The notes: generated from the letters alone by a model not told the origin. A stretch of DNA of 47,082 nucleotides from Welwitschia mirabilis (GCA_051453625.1 JBOZIK010000001.1:91766190-91813271); one strand, 5' to 3'. Positions 23,934 through 35,194 are shown, counted from the first letter of the stretch. Made by a program: numbers and translations.

Positions 23934-25036
23934 TCACAAATGCCTAAATAAATGATATAACATATATGTTATGCTTGATAGTTATATGAAGATACCACTA
24001 AAATAAATGTCCAAAAAATTAAAGGAATGGATTTTACAATTGGCATACGGCCTTTAAAGTATACCTTGTTAACATTGAATCTTGTTACCTTAGATTTTAC
24101 AAAAACTAAATTCTAGAATAAAAAGGATTTTAATATTTAAGATATCTAAATTAGTTAATCAAAGTTTTTCTAAACATTTATATTTAATCTAATACTTTTC
24201 CCACTACCTAATTCTAAGATTAAAATTTTTTAACATTCTAGAGATATTTGGATTTTCATATGCCTAAGTAAAGTAGAACATCATCTTTTCATACATGTAA
24301 TAGGTAAGTATAGATGTTATTCTTCTTGCAATATTTCGTATATAATCAAAATATAAAAAATTTAAATTTTCATTTCTTTTAATTTAAAAAATAATGTGGA
24401 TATAATTATGAAATTTAAATATAAATATTTGGAATTCTGTACATTATTTATCCATTTTATTGATTTTTTTGAATGGATTATAATTCATTTTTAGCTATAT
24501 CTCAACATGTTTATGATATCAAAATTTTCAACTATTAAAATTTTATTTGGAATCTTTATTTTTTACAAGAATGAAAGTGGTGTTATTAGTTTCAAAAAAG
24601 GTGTTATAAGAACTTTAGTTCTATTATTTATCTTAAAGATGAAGAATGTTGATGTGTTTATGATGTTAATAATATGGAAAAATTTGCAACAAAATATTAT
24701 TAGAATTTATTAATGAGTTTAAAATAGATAAATATGAATGGAATTAATAATGCCATATCTCTTATGTATAGCATTTAACAAGAACTTATTATAAAACACA
24801 TATCCTTAAGTTATTGAAACATTTAGTCTTATGTGTAAGTCCTAAGATATGCAAATTGGTTTGTGATATATATCCATATATTTAAGGTACACTTAAACAT
24901 GGTTTTTAACATGTTGGGTACAAATCACAGGTGGGACTTGCATATGTAAGGATCATCTCCTAGGTTAGTAGAAAGCACCTATAGTTTTTTCACTTAAATA
25001 ATTAAATAGTAACCCCAGTGAGTGTTGTATGGTTTG
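23934..25036. other. AT-rich, no recognised gene
   Basis: A 68-codon + strand frame at 24507-24713 has no recognisable product and low-complexity composition (rich in I, F, L, K, N), so I do not call it a gene. Its position upstream of the LINE RT would suit LINE 5' sequence, but no endonuclease motif is visible. Confidence 0.35.
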
Positions 25037-25240
25037 TAGGGGTAAGAAAGGGAGGGAGGGAGAGAGCGAGAGAGGAAAGCAAGGGGGAAAGAGAGATAGA
25101 GGAAAAAGGAGGGGATAGANNNNNNNNNNNNNNNNNNNNNNNNNNNNNNNNNNNNNNNNNNNNNNNNNNNNNNNNNNNNNNNNNNNNNNNNNNNNNNNNN
25201 NNNNNNNNNNNNNNNNNNNGAGAGAATGAGAGAATCTACT
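25037..25240 (+). repeat. GA-rich purine tract with 100-N gap
   Basis: Almost pure purine on the + strand (GGGAGGGAGGGAGAGAG-like), interrupted by an N run at 25120-25219. The two open frames crossing it on both strands are artefacts of the purine tract and the gap. Confidence 0.85.
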
Positions 25241-25560
25241 ATGAAAGAGACCAAGAAAGCTTTATGTAAAATGAAATCTAATAAATATTCAAGCCTAGAT
25301 GGTTTTTCAACTAATTATTTAATGTTATTAAATATTCTTAAGGATGATATTTTTGCTGTGGATAAGTTTTTACTATAATTTGTATCTTTGTAAATAGTAT
25401 GAGCTTAAAAGATCATCCTTTTATACAAATCCTAGCAAAGTAAAATCCAACTTTTACCAATACTAGGACTTTCATTTGTAGTATATTTCTAATGTCATTC
25501 TTTCCAAGGAATAAATGTAATAACAGAATAGTAAAACATGAACATGACTAGTTTTTAGAA
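25241..25560 (+). pseudogene. LINE (L1-type) reverse transcriptase fragment
   Basis: An open + strand frame at 25241-25378 reads KETKKALCKMKSNKYSSLDG then FSTNYLMLLNILKDDIF. This fits the plant LINE RT start (E-I-K-x-A-L-x-x-M-K-x-x-K-x-P-G-P-D-G-F, then a K/D-rich segment); the PGPDGF core is SSLDGF here. Downstream, in a shifted frame, PTFTNTRTFIC resembles the next block (PxxFxxxRPISLC). The rest of RT and the poly(A) end are not found. Short and decayed; family call by motif only. Confidence 0.55.
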
Positions 25561-25599
25561 CTATCACAAAATGATTCTATGTTATAAATTAAGATTATG

Positions 25600-27320
25600 T
25601 TATTAACAGGTAAATAGAACTAGGAATAAGGAATAACCTTAAGAACTAGAATGAACATAAAAATAATAGAATGAATTTCAATAATAAAAGAGTTGCTCTA
25701 TAATGATATTAAAAAATTCATGTTAATCATTCATCCAAGACCAAGCATGGTAACATAATCTCATTTACCATATAAGTGTTGGAGACTCTCGGCTACCTTA
25801 GCTCTCCTACCTTACTCTAGAAGCATGAAAAGTAAGATATCACTTACAAAGGACATCAAATGATAACAAAATATAGACTAAGATCCACATATATAGAATC
25901 ACTCGAAAATATGTAAAAATCTTAACATAATCCAATATAGACTAAGAATTATAAGTATGAAATAGATCAAAAATTTAAAATTAAATAAATAGATCACATA
26001 ATCCAATATAGACTAAGAATTATAAGTATGAAAAAGATCAAAAATTTAAAATTAAATAAATAGATCACATAAAGCTTTAGCACTTTATGGCATGAACAGA
26101 GTAAAGGTTACATCAAAGAAAACTGAAAATAAAGAATAAAATACTATGCTAGCCTTGAGGCTAGCTTATTTCTAAAGTAAAAGCTTAGAAGAAATACATA
26201 TTATGTGCTCTCCTTAATAAGTTTAGAAATCATCTAGCCATAAACAACCTAAAAAGAGAGGCTAAGATGGCCTTTTATCCATTAAAAATTAGGAATAGAA
26301 TTAGGGTTTTATTAATTTACATAAAAATAAACTTCCTTAGATTAGATCACCAATAGGCACAATTGATTTGGCATCTAAAGTAGATCTCAGAATGTAAGAA
26401 TGAAGGTCAAAATCTTAATAGGACTAATGCTGGTAGTAAGTTGCATTAGCACCATCAACATTTTAGGGAGATAGCTTTCTAGGTTTTGGAAACTAATCCT
26501 ACATTTTGTTATACACATGAAAAGGCTGAGTCTCAATAAATTGGGGTTTAAATAGCATTGATTAAAATAGTTGCATAAAATCATAAAAAGTAGAACTGCA
26601 TTATGCTAAGTGGGCCTTAATTATTGTATACAAAAGTCACTTTTTTCATGTTATCACATCTTCTAATCAATCTTGTTTTAGCATCTTAACAAAATTCCTA
26701 ATCAAAATTTCACTACTATCTTAGTAAAATCATATGAAAGTTTAATAACATGAAAAAAATTTCAAGGGAAAATCATTCAAGTCAGAAGAACATATGACAA
26801 GAAAAATTAGAAAAAAAACATAGCCAAGTTTTAGGCTAATTTCACTTGGATAAGTTGGATGAAATATGAAAAGCAAAAATTTAGAGTCAAATGCCTACTT
26901 TCCTCAACCAAATAAGACTTTATTCTTAAAGTTATAATGTCATAAAAATTTCCATACACATGAGTACATATATATATAAAAATATAGGATGCAAATGGTA
27001 ATACAAAATATTATTACATTAAAGTAAGGAAACCATTATATAAAAGGATATTACATGCTTTTATAAAGGAAAAGATGTAAAACAATGCAAGTGGTTTTCA
27101 ATCATGCATGAAGAGAAAATACAAAGTAAAGTTAAATAGATGTGTTGAATAATGGAGCATTTATGTGATATGACACATTCAAGCTTCTTATTAATTTTCT
27201 CCTATTTTTAATATATCAGCTCTTAATTTTTTAAAATCATCTTGATTTCAGTCAAAAGTTTTTCGATACACATTTTCTAAGATTTTGGTACTTGTTTAAG
27301 AAACATTTAACTTAAACTAA
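25600..27320 (-). repeat. 3' LTR of Athila-type element B
   Basis: Shares blocks with 37165-38640: CATGGTAACATAATCTCAT (25747) against CATGGTAATATAATCTCAT, GATAGCCTTGAAGCTA-like (about 26150 against 37555), a TTATCACATCTTCTAAT-like block (about 26655 against 38080), and the right-end AAACATTTAAC against GAGACATTTTAC (about 27300 against 38610). Divergence is high, perhaps 30%. A - strand open frame at 26387-26584 has no recognised product. Confidence 0.6.
25926..26067. repeat. Near-identical 71-bp tandem duplication
   Basis: Starts CATAATCCAATATAGAC at 25926 and 25997; the two 71-bp units differ by a single base (AAATAG versus AAAAAG). Far younger than the LTR that contains it. Confidence 0.9.
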
Positions 27321-29298
27321 AGAAAGAATGGTGAGGAGGAGAAGTAGTAGGAGGAGAAAAAAAGGAGGAGGAGGAGAAGATACATGTGATAACTCTTCAA
27401 TAGGATCTTTGCCCTCCCTTCAAGTGACAGTTGTAGAATAAGAAAGAAGAAGAAACCTAAAACCAGGAAAAACATTATATTCATGTGATTCTTCTTGTTC
27501 TTCTTCTTCTTGTGCTACTTGGAGTTCTCTTAGAAGACAATCTTTGTTCTTGAACTATTTGAGTTGAAAGATCCTTTTTAGGGGTGATGGTCTCTATATA
27601 TGATCTATCCTAATTTTCAAAATTAAGGACATAAGATAAAGCATTGTAAAAAGAATAACAAAAGAAACATGGGAGAGGTACATTACTTTTATTGCCTACA
27701 TGATCAATGATGGTTCTAAAGAGGCATTTGGGTATGGTAAAAGTTAGTTCTTTTGAATAATTCTATTCAAATATAATTGACTACCATAGGCATCAGTTAT
27801 ATGGAAAGTAAATAAAATATTATGAATAATAAATCTAAAGAGTATTAATTAAGTCTTCTAAAAGTATTTTCATGATATAGCATCCTTTCTATTAGGAGCT
27901 TATTTAACATTCAAGGATTCACAACAACAACTAAGGAATTTTGTAAGTAAGAAAGTTAATGTATCATGGTGGTCTACTGCAAAAATAGCTTCTACATTAC
28001 CAAATGTTATAATAAAAGAAGTGAAATGAACAAAAGAGTAAACTAACTAAGGATATTCATCATCCAAAGTTGCATTTTTTAAGAATTCCATAACCTCCTT
28101 GTAAAAGTAATAAGTGTTTTTCTCTTTAAAAAAATAGTGCCAATTATGAGCTTCAACTTTTTCCAAATAAAAAAAGCATAGAGAGAAAGGAAAGAAGAGA
28201 AAATGCGCTCTTCAATAAAATCATATTATCCTATACTCATGATAGTCTACAATTAAAGAAATGAATAAAATAAAAATTAAAAGATTGAAAACGAATAAGA
28301 AGGGAGAGAGAAGTGATGGAGTTAGAGATAAAATATGATAGCAAAAATGAAGAAAAATAGAAGACAATCAACTTTTGCAAAATAATTCATCTTACTAATA
28401 GAGTAGCATGATAGAGAAAGCTATAAAAGAAAAGACATGAATCATAGACTTGAATGATGACCCCATTTATGAAAGGTGATGGCACTGATGTTATATCATA
28501 AATAGGCATGAGCTTATGGGATAAGATAAAGTGAATGATAGAGATAACAGAAAATACATAGGTAATGTGCATTGGGAATTTGAAAAATTAGTTTTTTATA
28601 GAAACACCATGAAATGTTAACTGTTATATTGGTGGGTTTCAGCAATAGTTGAGATGAATTTAGCCTAAATTACATCTTAGATAGAGGAGTCATATCATAT
28701 AAAACATAAGTGTGCTTTCTAGTGTACTTTCTCACAGAGAAAAATATGAAATTATGTAGCTTAAAATAGTGAATAAAAATGGGAAGTGTATGAATGAAAA
28801 TGGAATGATGAACACACCATGCATCTTATGAATAAAAGAGACTAATGAAATGCAAGCTAATGATCTAATTTTTAATTTAATTATGTTTGAGTAAATCCAT
28901 TGCTAAAATAAAGAAAAGTGTTAATACAAAAATGTTTTACACTTAAGAGTAGTAAGAAAATCTTGAGTTACAATTTGATAAAGCAAGAAAATCAAAATAT
29001 TGCTCTAATCCCATCTGAATTTCATTCCAATCCCCTTCTAATTCTATGGATGACTATTTTAAGCATTCAATCAATCTTGTAATGCTCTTTTCTAATAGAT
29101 TTAACATGTTGTGCATGCAAAATTCCATGATGCATTACTAGTAAGCATGTATAGCTTTGATATACTTGAATGTACTACAAATGAATCATTGGAGCTACAT
29201 TTCTAGTAGACATTCATAGCCTCAATGTAGTTAACTAAATCTAATAATAATATTCCCACAAAATAAAATGTGTTAAAAAGCTTCAAGTGTTTTCTCTT

Positions 29299-30205
29299 NN
29301 NNNNNNNNNNNNNNNNNNNNNNNNNNNNNNNNNNNNNNNNNNNNNNNNNNNNNNNNNNNNNNNNNNNNNNNNNNNNNNNNNNNNNNNNNNNNNNNNNNNN
29401 NNNNNNNNNNNNNNNNNNNNNNNNNNNNNNNNNNNNNNNNNNNNNNNNNNNNNNNNNNNNNNNNNNNNNNNNNNNNNNNNNNNNNNNNNNNNNNNNNNNN
29501 NNNNNNNNNNNNNNNNNNNNNNNNNNNNNNNNNNNNNNNNNNNNNNNNNNNNNNNNNNNNNNNNNNNNNNNNNNNNNNNNNNNNNNNNNNNNNNNNNNNN
29601 NNNNNNNNNNNNNNNNNNNNNNNNNNNNNNNNNNNNNNNNNNNNNNNNNNNNNNNNNNNNNNNNNNNNNNNNNNNNNNNNNNNNNNNNNNNNNNNNNNNN
29701 NNNNNNNNNNNNNNNNNNNNNNNNNNNNNNNNNNNNNNNNNNNNNNNNNNNNNNNNNNNNNNNNNNNNNNNNNNNNNNNNNNNNNNNNNNNNNNNNNNNN
29801 NNNNNNNNNNNNNNNNNNNNNNNNNNNNNNNNNNNNNNNNNNNNNNNNNNNNNNNNNNNNNNNNNNNNNNNNNNNNNNNNNNNNNNNNNNNNNNNNNNNN
29901 NNNNNNNNNNNNNNNNNNNNNNNNNNNNNNNNNNNNNNNNNNNNNNNNNNNNNNNNNNNNNNNNNNNNNNNNNNNNNNNNNNNNNNNNNNNNNNNNNNNN
30001 NNNNNNNNNNNNNNNNNNNNNNNNNNNNNNNNNNNNNNNNNNNNNNNNNNNNNNNNNNNNNNNNNNNNNNNNNNNNNNNNNNNNNNNNNNNNNNNNNNNN
30101 NNNNNNNNNNNNNNNNNNNNNNNNNNNNNNNNNNNNNNNNNNNNNNNNNNNNNNNNNNNNNNNNNNNNNNNNNNNNNNNNNNNNNNNNNNNNNNNNNNNN
30201 NNNNN
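29299..30205. other. Assembly gap (907 N)
   Basis: N run bordered on the right by a (CA)n microsatellite. Confidence 0.97.

Positions 30206-30239
<34 letters not shown>
30206..30239 (+). repeat. (CA)n microsatellite at gap edge
   Basis: Seventeen CA units visible; the true length is unknown because the tract begins at the gap. Confidence 0.95.
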
Positions 30240-30244
<5 letters not shown>

Positions 30245-30539
30245 ATTTTTATAAGCACATAAGAGGTTATTATCTCATTATTCTAATTAAGAAATCAATA
30301 TAATTTCATTAAATATCTAGAAATAAAATTATATCATAAAAGTAAAAGATCACTTTTTGCCTTAAGATTAACCAACTTGGGGAGATCAAATGAATGTAAG
30401 CTTTAATAAAGAACTAAAAAATTACAAAGGAATTTCTCTTGAAAAGAATGAACTTACAAGATCTCTACTACACTTTGAGGTAAAAAAATTACTTTATTAT
30501 TGAATTTTTGGAAAAGGCCACTAACCAAGGTCATTAAGT

Positions 30540-31690
30540 CTAATGAACTCATAGGAAGATGAAAGGGTGGATGGAATCATTTTAGACTATGACCATTGAC
30601 TTTGAATTGGATATGATTCTTTAGATTTTCTATGAAAAAGACTCCATTTAGTCCCACTTATTTAATTGTATATAACCCTAATCATCTAGAAACTATATTT
30701 CTAAGGAACTAATGCAATCTTGAATTGTACACTAAAACTAAATCTAATTTCTAAAAAGTTTTCTTAAGGATGTGTTGATCATGGAACATTTCTATTTTGT
30801 CCTTGTCCAATTTCATGTTAGTATCATTTGTAAGCTCATCTAATTCGTTTATTCATGTTAGTATCATTCGTAAGCTCATCTAATTCGTTTATTTGAATAT
30901 CTCTATGTTTTCATGCATTATCAAGGTCCAAGTTCATGTTTTCAATGGCTCAATAAGCTTTGTGCTTAAGTTCTATAGGAAAATAACAAGATTTACCATA
31001 AAATACCATAACGGGTAATATTCCTAATGGTGTTCTATATGCAATTCTATATGTCTGTAGAATGTAATTGAACTTGTAAGACTAATCCTTTTAGTTAAGC
31101 TTACTCATTTTTACAATATGTTTGTGATCTTCCTATTGGTAACTTTAAATTATTTGTTGGTTTAGATGTGATATGAAGCAAAAACTTTATAAGTAAACCC
31201 ATGTTTGACAAAAACCTTGCTGAATATTCTATTGCAAAAAATGAGAATCACCATCACTAATCAGAACTCTAAGACAATTAAATCTAGTCAAAATGTGTTC
31301 TTTAAATAACTTCACTACCATTTAGACATCATTATTCTTGTAAGAATAGGTTTAAACCCATTTAGTAACATAATTGACATAAATTAAGATATATTGGTAT
31401 CCATCAAAAGAAGGATATAGGCCTTGGAAGTCAATTTTTCAAACATCAAATAGTTTAGCAATAAGGATGGGATTTAAGAACAACATGTTTTTTTCCTTGT
31501 AAGGCTTCCAAGCTTTTAATAGTTTTTATAAGATTTGCAATAAAAATAAGAATCTTTAAAATAGAAAACCAATAGAAACCACATTGAAGAATTCTTGTAG
31601 TAGTTCTATTAGTATAGTAACGATCACCAAAAGCCTCAAAATGATAAATATTAAGAATATCATGTATTTCAGATTGTGGAATGCATCTTC
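30540..31690 (-). pseudogene. Integrase of Athila-type element B (decayed)
   Basis: In order on the - strand: a zinc-domain remnant with TNRTTTRILQCGFYWF (family: SRTAAKILQSGFYWP); the core with LFDV-stop-KIDFQG and GYQYILIYVNYVTKW; LISDGDSHF with the second catalytic Asp kept; YRIAYRTPLGILPVMVFYGK followed by SCYFPIELKHKAY, close to the family's AYRTAYKTPIGMSPY...YGKSCHLPVELEHKAYWA; then HDQHILKK. The C-terminal tail reads NHIQFKVNGHSLK and HPPFHLP. Several stops and frameshifts. A 40-bp near-identical tandem duplication disrupts the linker. Confidence 0.85.
30813..30892. repeat. Near-identical 40-bp tandem duplication in integrase B
   Basis: TCATGTTAGTATCATT begins at 30813 and 30853; the 40-bp units differ by one base. 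As 40 is not a codon multiple it shifts the frame (NELDELTNDTN appears twice on the - strand). Confidence 0.9.
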
Positions 31691-31917
31691 AAATGACTTG
31701 ACGAGGATAGTATTTGAAAAGATAAGGATTATTCTAAAGGAAGTACTTTATTTAGCTCAATAATTTCTTCCTATCAATGGGAGTTTAATGAGAGGGGAAG
31801 ACTTTAGAGACTAATTAATTAGCAATTTTAGTGAACCAAGGAGTTTCTATGATGGAGAAAATGTATTTATGAAGTAATAAATTATTAATATGTGGATCAG
31901 GTAAAAAATATTGAGAA

Positions 31918-32300
31918 ACTTATGAAAGATGATTAGCCACTACATTATTAAAACTCTTTTTGTATTGGATTTCCAAGTCAAATTAGTATAAGAGTAAAAT
32001 ACTTCTAATTAATTTAGGTTTGAAATATTTCTTAGCAAATAGACATTTAAGGATTTGATGATTAATGTAAATGATAGCTTTAGAACTAATAAGGTATTAC
32101 CTAAATTTTTCTAGAGGAAACAAACCATAGGAAGAAGATCTTTTTTGGTGATTATGTAGTTAAGTTGGTTATCACTTAATATTTTACTTGCATAATTAAT
32201 TACTTTTGGTTTTTTTCCCTACTCTTTAGCCTAAGATTGCACCAATTACATAGTCATTAGCATTACATATGATCTAAAAGGGTAAATTCAAATTAGGTAA
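31918..32300 (-). pseudogene. RNase H domain of Athila-type element B (decayed)
   Basis: The - strand reads ICNANDYVIGAILG-stop (32225-32270; family CDASDYAVGAVLGQ, first catalytic Asp now Asn), then KVINYASKILSDNQLNYIIT, a frameshifted middle part, and NNVVANHLS at the end (family ENVVADHLSRL). It sits between RT and integrase as expected. Confidence 0.8.
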
Positions 32301-32329
32301 TTAGATGATAGGTGTTGTGGTAAGTTTTC

Positions 32330-32795
32330 CCTTAAATTTATTAAAAGTTTGTTAAAATTCATGTATCCATTTAAATGAGACATCCTTATTAAGAAGATCA
32401 TAGAGAATGAACCTCCTATAATACCCTACATAACCTAAAAAAAAGTGAGTGTATTTTAATGTTTGTGAGTAAAAGGATAAGTGATTAATGAGATTTTAAC
32501 AAGATCTCCTTGTATTTATTCTAAAGTAATAATATGTTCTAACATAATTCCATTGCTAATCATAAAGTAACACCTCTTCTAATTTAAGCCAAATGTTTTT
32601 TAATGCACTCTAGAAAGCAAATTCAAGATTATCAAGGCAATAATCAAAAAATGTTTCACAAGTAGGAAAATCATCTATAAAAATTTTCATATAATATTTC
32701 AATAAGCTAAAAAAGATATCAAAGATATCATGTTGAAATGTGATAGGATCATTGTAAAGACTTAAAGGCATTCATCTATAAGCAAAAATTAAAGG
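32330..32795 (-). pseudogene. C-terminal half of reverse transcriptase of element B, cut by a Sirevirus insertion
   Basis: Begins at FAYR-stop-MPLSLYNDPITFQHD (family FAYRRMPFGLCNAPATFQRC) and keeps the catalytic motif as FIDDF (codons at 32667-32681), followed by CETFFDYCLDNLEFAF (family GDSFDxCLxNLxxVL). Later fragments include LGYVGYYRRF-like residues in shifted frames. Upstream, the coding sequence breaks off at about 32795, exactly where the copia LTR end begins; the N-terminal half is absent. Confidence 0.85.
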
Positions 32796-32977
32796 ATCGA
32801 GAATCCTAGAGGGGGTGGGAGAATAGGAGTTAAAAACTAAATAAATATATTTACAAAATTATCTCCAAACAAAATAAACACTAAAATAGTTATTCAAATA
32901 AAAAATAAAACTATTCTAAAAATAAAGAACACAAAGCACAAAAATACCAATGAAGATGCACATTTGATTTTATAGTG

Positions 32978-32991
32978 GTTTAAGAAAACCC
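32978..32991 (-). other. U5-region hairpin
   Basis: GGTTT and AAACC around a four-base loop, about 170 bp from the LTR end, beside a GGTGATC motif and a short C-run. Comparable with the hairpins at 1077-1093 and 36030-36051. Confidence 0.4.
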
Positions 32992-33473
32992 CCTACTCTA
33001 CTCTCGGTGATCAAATTCTATCCAAGCTTGATTTAGATCTTTGTTAATCTCTTTCTAGGTATTCTAGGTTCATCTATAACCTTTACAATTAGAATTTTCT
33101 AAGGCTTAATCTCAATCTTTAGAAGAATGCAAAGCAGTGATAATGGTGTGCCATAATGCATAGGTTCCACTAGATTTCTAGCTCAAGAAAAATATTACTA
33201 CATTACTTGAGAAGATGGTACAATCCACAAGTGTATGGTGCAACTAATTTGATCAAGTACAAAAAGATAACAATAGCTCTTGGTTTGTCTTTAATCATAT
33301 AGAGGATGTGCGAATGAGTTCTATAATGATTTCATAGTGATACAAAAGTGGTACAGTGATTTTGACTCTTGGAAAATATATAGGAGAATCTTTTTAGGAT
33401 TTTAACAAGTAAAACGACTCTCCAATGGATAAAAAATGGGTGCTTAATAGTTAGAAAAATTCCATTTTTGTCA

Positions 33474-33975
33474 TGACCAGTCGACTCCATCTAGTATCAT
33501 CACTGAAGTCGGTTGTCCTCATGTTCTTTTAATAGACCCCTATTTCTTATGGCTTCATGTCTAATTGACCCCTTAAGATCTAGTTGACCATAGATCTGGT
33601 CATCTTCATATTCATCAAGTTGACCCCATATTTAGAAAGAATTACAACACTATTTTATGGTCTAGGTTCAATTGACCCCACGAAGGTCTAGTCTACTCGT
33701 TGCTGACAAAGGGTGAAAACATATTATTCCAAGTCTAGTTGATCTCTTTGGATTCCATTTAACCCCTTTTTGATTATATTCGAAGAATTTGATGATCAGG
33801 TTTAGTCGACCCCTCAAGAATCTAGTCAATCTCTTGATGATTGGCTATGAAATATTAGATGCTTAGGTCTGGTTGACTCCTCAAGAATTCAATTAGCTCC
33901 TCTGTATTCGATTCATTTTGGTGTATGATTCAGATGTGATCAACCTCTTAGGAATCTAATCGATCCCTTAGAGGA
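33474..33975 (-). repeat. Array of GTCGACCCC-type motifs in LTR U3
   Basis: On the + strand about 18 degenerate copies of TAGTCGACCCCT occur, often as pairs about 20-25 bp apart, for example TTAGTCGACCCCTC then TCTAGTCAATCTCT near 33805-33835. Variants are mostly C-to-T or G-to-A. The GTCGAC core is palindromic. Position relative to the TATA box equals that of the GGGCGACC array at 44-620. Confidence 0.75.
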
Positions 33976-34123
33976 TATTAAAATTGTCTAGTTTAGGTTT
34001 GAATTATGATAAAATTTTTTAGCTTTTGAATTGCAAAGATTAATATTTTTCGCACAAGATACAACATATTTTACTACACAGATAATGTTAGTTTGATATC
34101 AAATTAGCAAATATTAACTCAAT

Positions 34124-34135
34124 AATCTGCTCCTT
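34124..34135 (-). other. Polypurine tract of the - strand Sirevirus
   Basis: AAAGGAGCAGAT on the - strand, preceded by TTTGCCATCA. The usual plant copia form is CATCAxxAAAAGGGGGAGATTGTTGAG, so two G positions have mutated. Confidence 0.7.
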
Positions 34136-34580
34136 TAATATTGATGGCAAACTATAATTAGTTAAAGATATTAATTTTAGAAGAACTCTCCCTTAGATAA
34201 TGCTCATTAAATTGGGAAAGTAATATTGAATATTTATATCAAATGAAACATTTTTAGAGAGATTCCAAATTGTGCCATAATTAAAACAATTTTTAGTATA
34301 GCTTATAAGGCATGTAAAATTCAAAATATTTATGACAAAAACATTTTGATTAAGATATATTTAATATCTATTAAGATATAACAAAAATTATTGTTCATGA
34401 TCAATTAAATATGCATCAAAATTTAAGATAGAAATAATACAAAATGCATTTCCATTACTTAATATAGTACAACTGAAATATGCTTATTAAGAGCAATTAC
34501 ATCTAATAAAAATTAAGAAGTACTACTAAAAATACTAAAAAGACTTATATCGAATGATAAAAGATAAATAAACAACTAAC

Positions 34581-34603
34581 TATTTCTCATCCTTTTGACA
34601 TCA
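34581..34603 (-). other. Second purine-rich motif upstream of the PPT
   Basis: The - strand reads TGATGTCAAAAGGATGAGAA, resembling the repeated PPT-like motifs known between pol/env and the LTR in Sireviruses (TGxCAAAAGGGGGAGAA). Confidence 0.5.
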
Positions 34604-34723
34604 GTGATAAAGGAGAGAAGTAAAAACAAGCACAACAATAAGAAAAACACATCAAAGGAGAGAAGATTAGTCATATTCTTCAGCTTCCTCCTCTAATTAT
34701 TCTTGAGAATATTGTTCTTCTTT

Positions 34724-34993
34724 TTACTCTTCTTCTTTGACTACCTTTTGCATGGAGCTTCTTGCTTCCTCAGAAGTATCAGCACTCTTATATCTAGCCA
34801 GGATCAAAGCTTCTTTCATATGCCTGGTATGAGAGTATATCCTTCTTATGTATGAAAGATTCTCTTCTAGTGAGGCTTGCTTGGGAGAAGAATACTTAGA
34901 GTATTTCTTAGAAACTATAAAGATATGCATGTGACACAACGTCGCACATCCAATGGCTAACATGTGGTTGAGGGTTTTGAGATTCAAGTGCAA
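34724..34993 (-). CDS. Env-position ORF remnant of the Sirevirus (89 codons, unrecognised)
   Basis: This - strand frame is free of stops for 89 codons (about 95 back to the preceding stop) and begins at a TTG, so no proper start is seen. It has a helical, charged C-terminal half ending KVVKEEE and a motif GCATLCHMHIF near the N-terminus. Codon use and base composition are more balanced than the surroundings. It lies between where copia RNase H should end and the PPT, the place of the envelope-like ORF in some Sireviruses. I do not recognise the protein, so function is open; it is probably the 3' fragment of a longer ORF. Confidence 0.45.
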   Translation of the reverse strand: MHLNLKTLNHMLAIGCATLCHMHIFIVSKKYSKYSSPKQASLEENLSYIRRIYSHTRHMKEALILARYKSADTSEEARSSMQKVVKEEE

Positions 34994-35194
34994 CTGGACT
35001 CTATATTGGTGTTATAAATTATATGTAAAAGAACAATTATACCTTTTATAACATAGATTTAAACTTAATGATCAAATGTTCATAACATAATTATAAGATA
35101 ATAAAATTGATTCCTCTTTTTTAAAAAAAATAAAATTATGGATTAGCATTACAAAGTAAGCAATTCTTAGAAATAATGGTAGAAGATAAATTCT

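Larger units (their letters stand above)
27321..30540 (-). other. 3' internal region of element B, with GA/CT tracts and a 907-N gap
   Basis: Expected env-position region between integrase and 3' LTR. It holds purine-rich GGA repeats (27329-27380), then a GAAGAAGAA run (27447-27461) and CTTCTTCTT run (27488-27512) that can pair as an inverted repeat. A - strand open frame at 28387-28572 (61 codons, hydrophobic start) has no recognised product. The long frames crossing 29299-30205 are created by the N gap and are not genes. Confidence 0.45.
32795..34123 (-). repeat. 3' LTR of the - strand Sirevirus (1.33 kb)
   Basis: The - strand start TATTGAGTTAATATTTG (family start TGTTGAG, first G lost) directly follows the PPT. 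The end signature is at 32805-32829 (+ strand reading CCTAGAGGGGGTGGGAGAAT). U3 carries the GTCGAC-type array; a TATA-like TATATATT (- strand) is at 33375-33382; R/U5 holds a hairpin at 32978-32991. The left end joins the RT codons of element B with no spacer. Confidence 0.8.

Noticed and set aside
24507-24713. 68-codon + strand ORF as a small gene
   Set aside because: Low-complexity AT-driven composition, no motif, no promoter context.
25018-25269. Open frames crossing the GA-rich tract on both strands
   Set aside because: Produced by purine-only sequence and the 100-N gap; low complexity.
29203-30303. Long open frames on both strands (over 300 codons)
   Set aside because: They consist almost wholly of the N gap plus the CA microsatellite; no real coding sequence.
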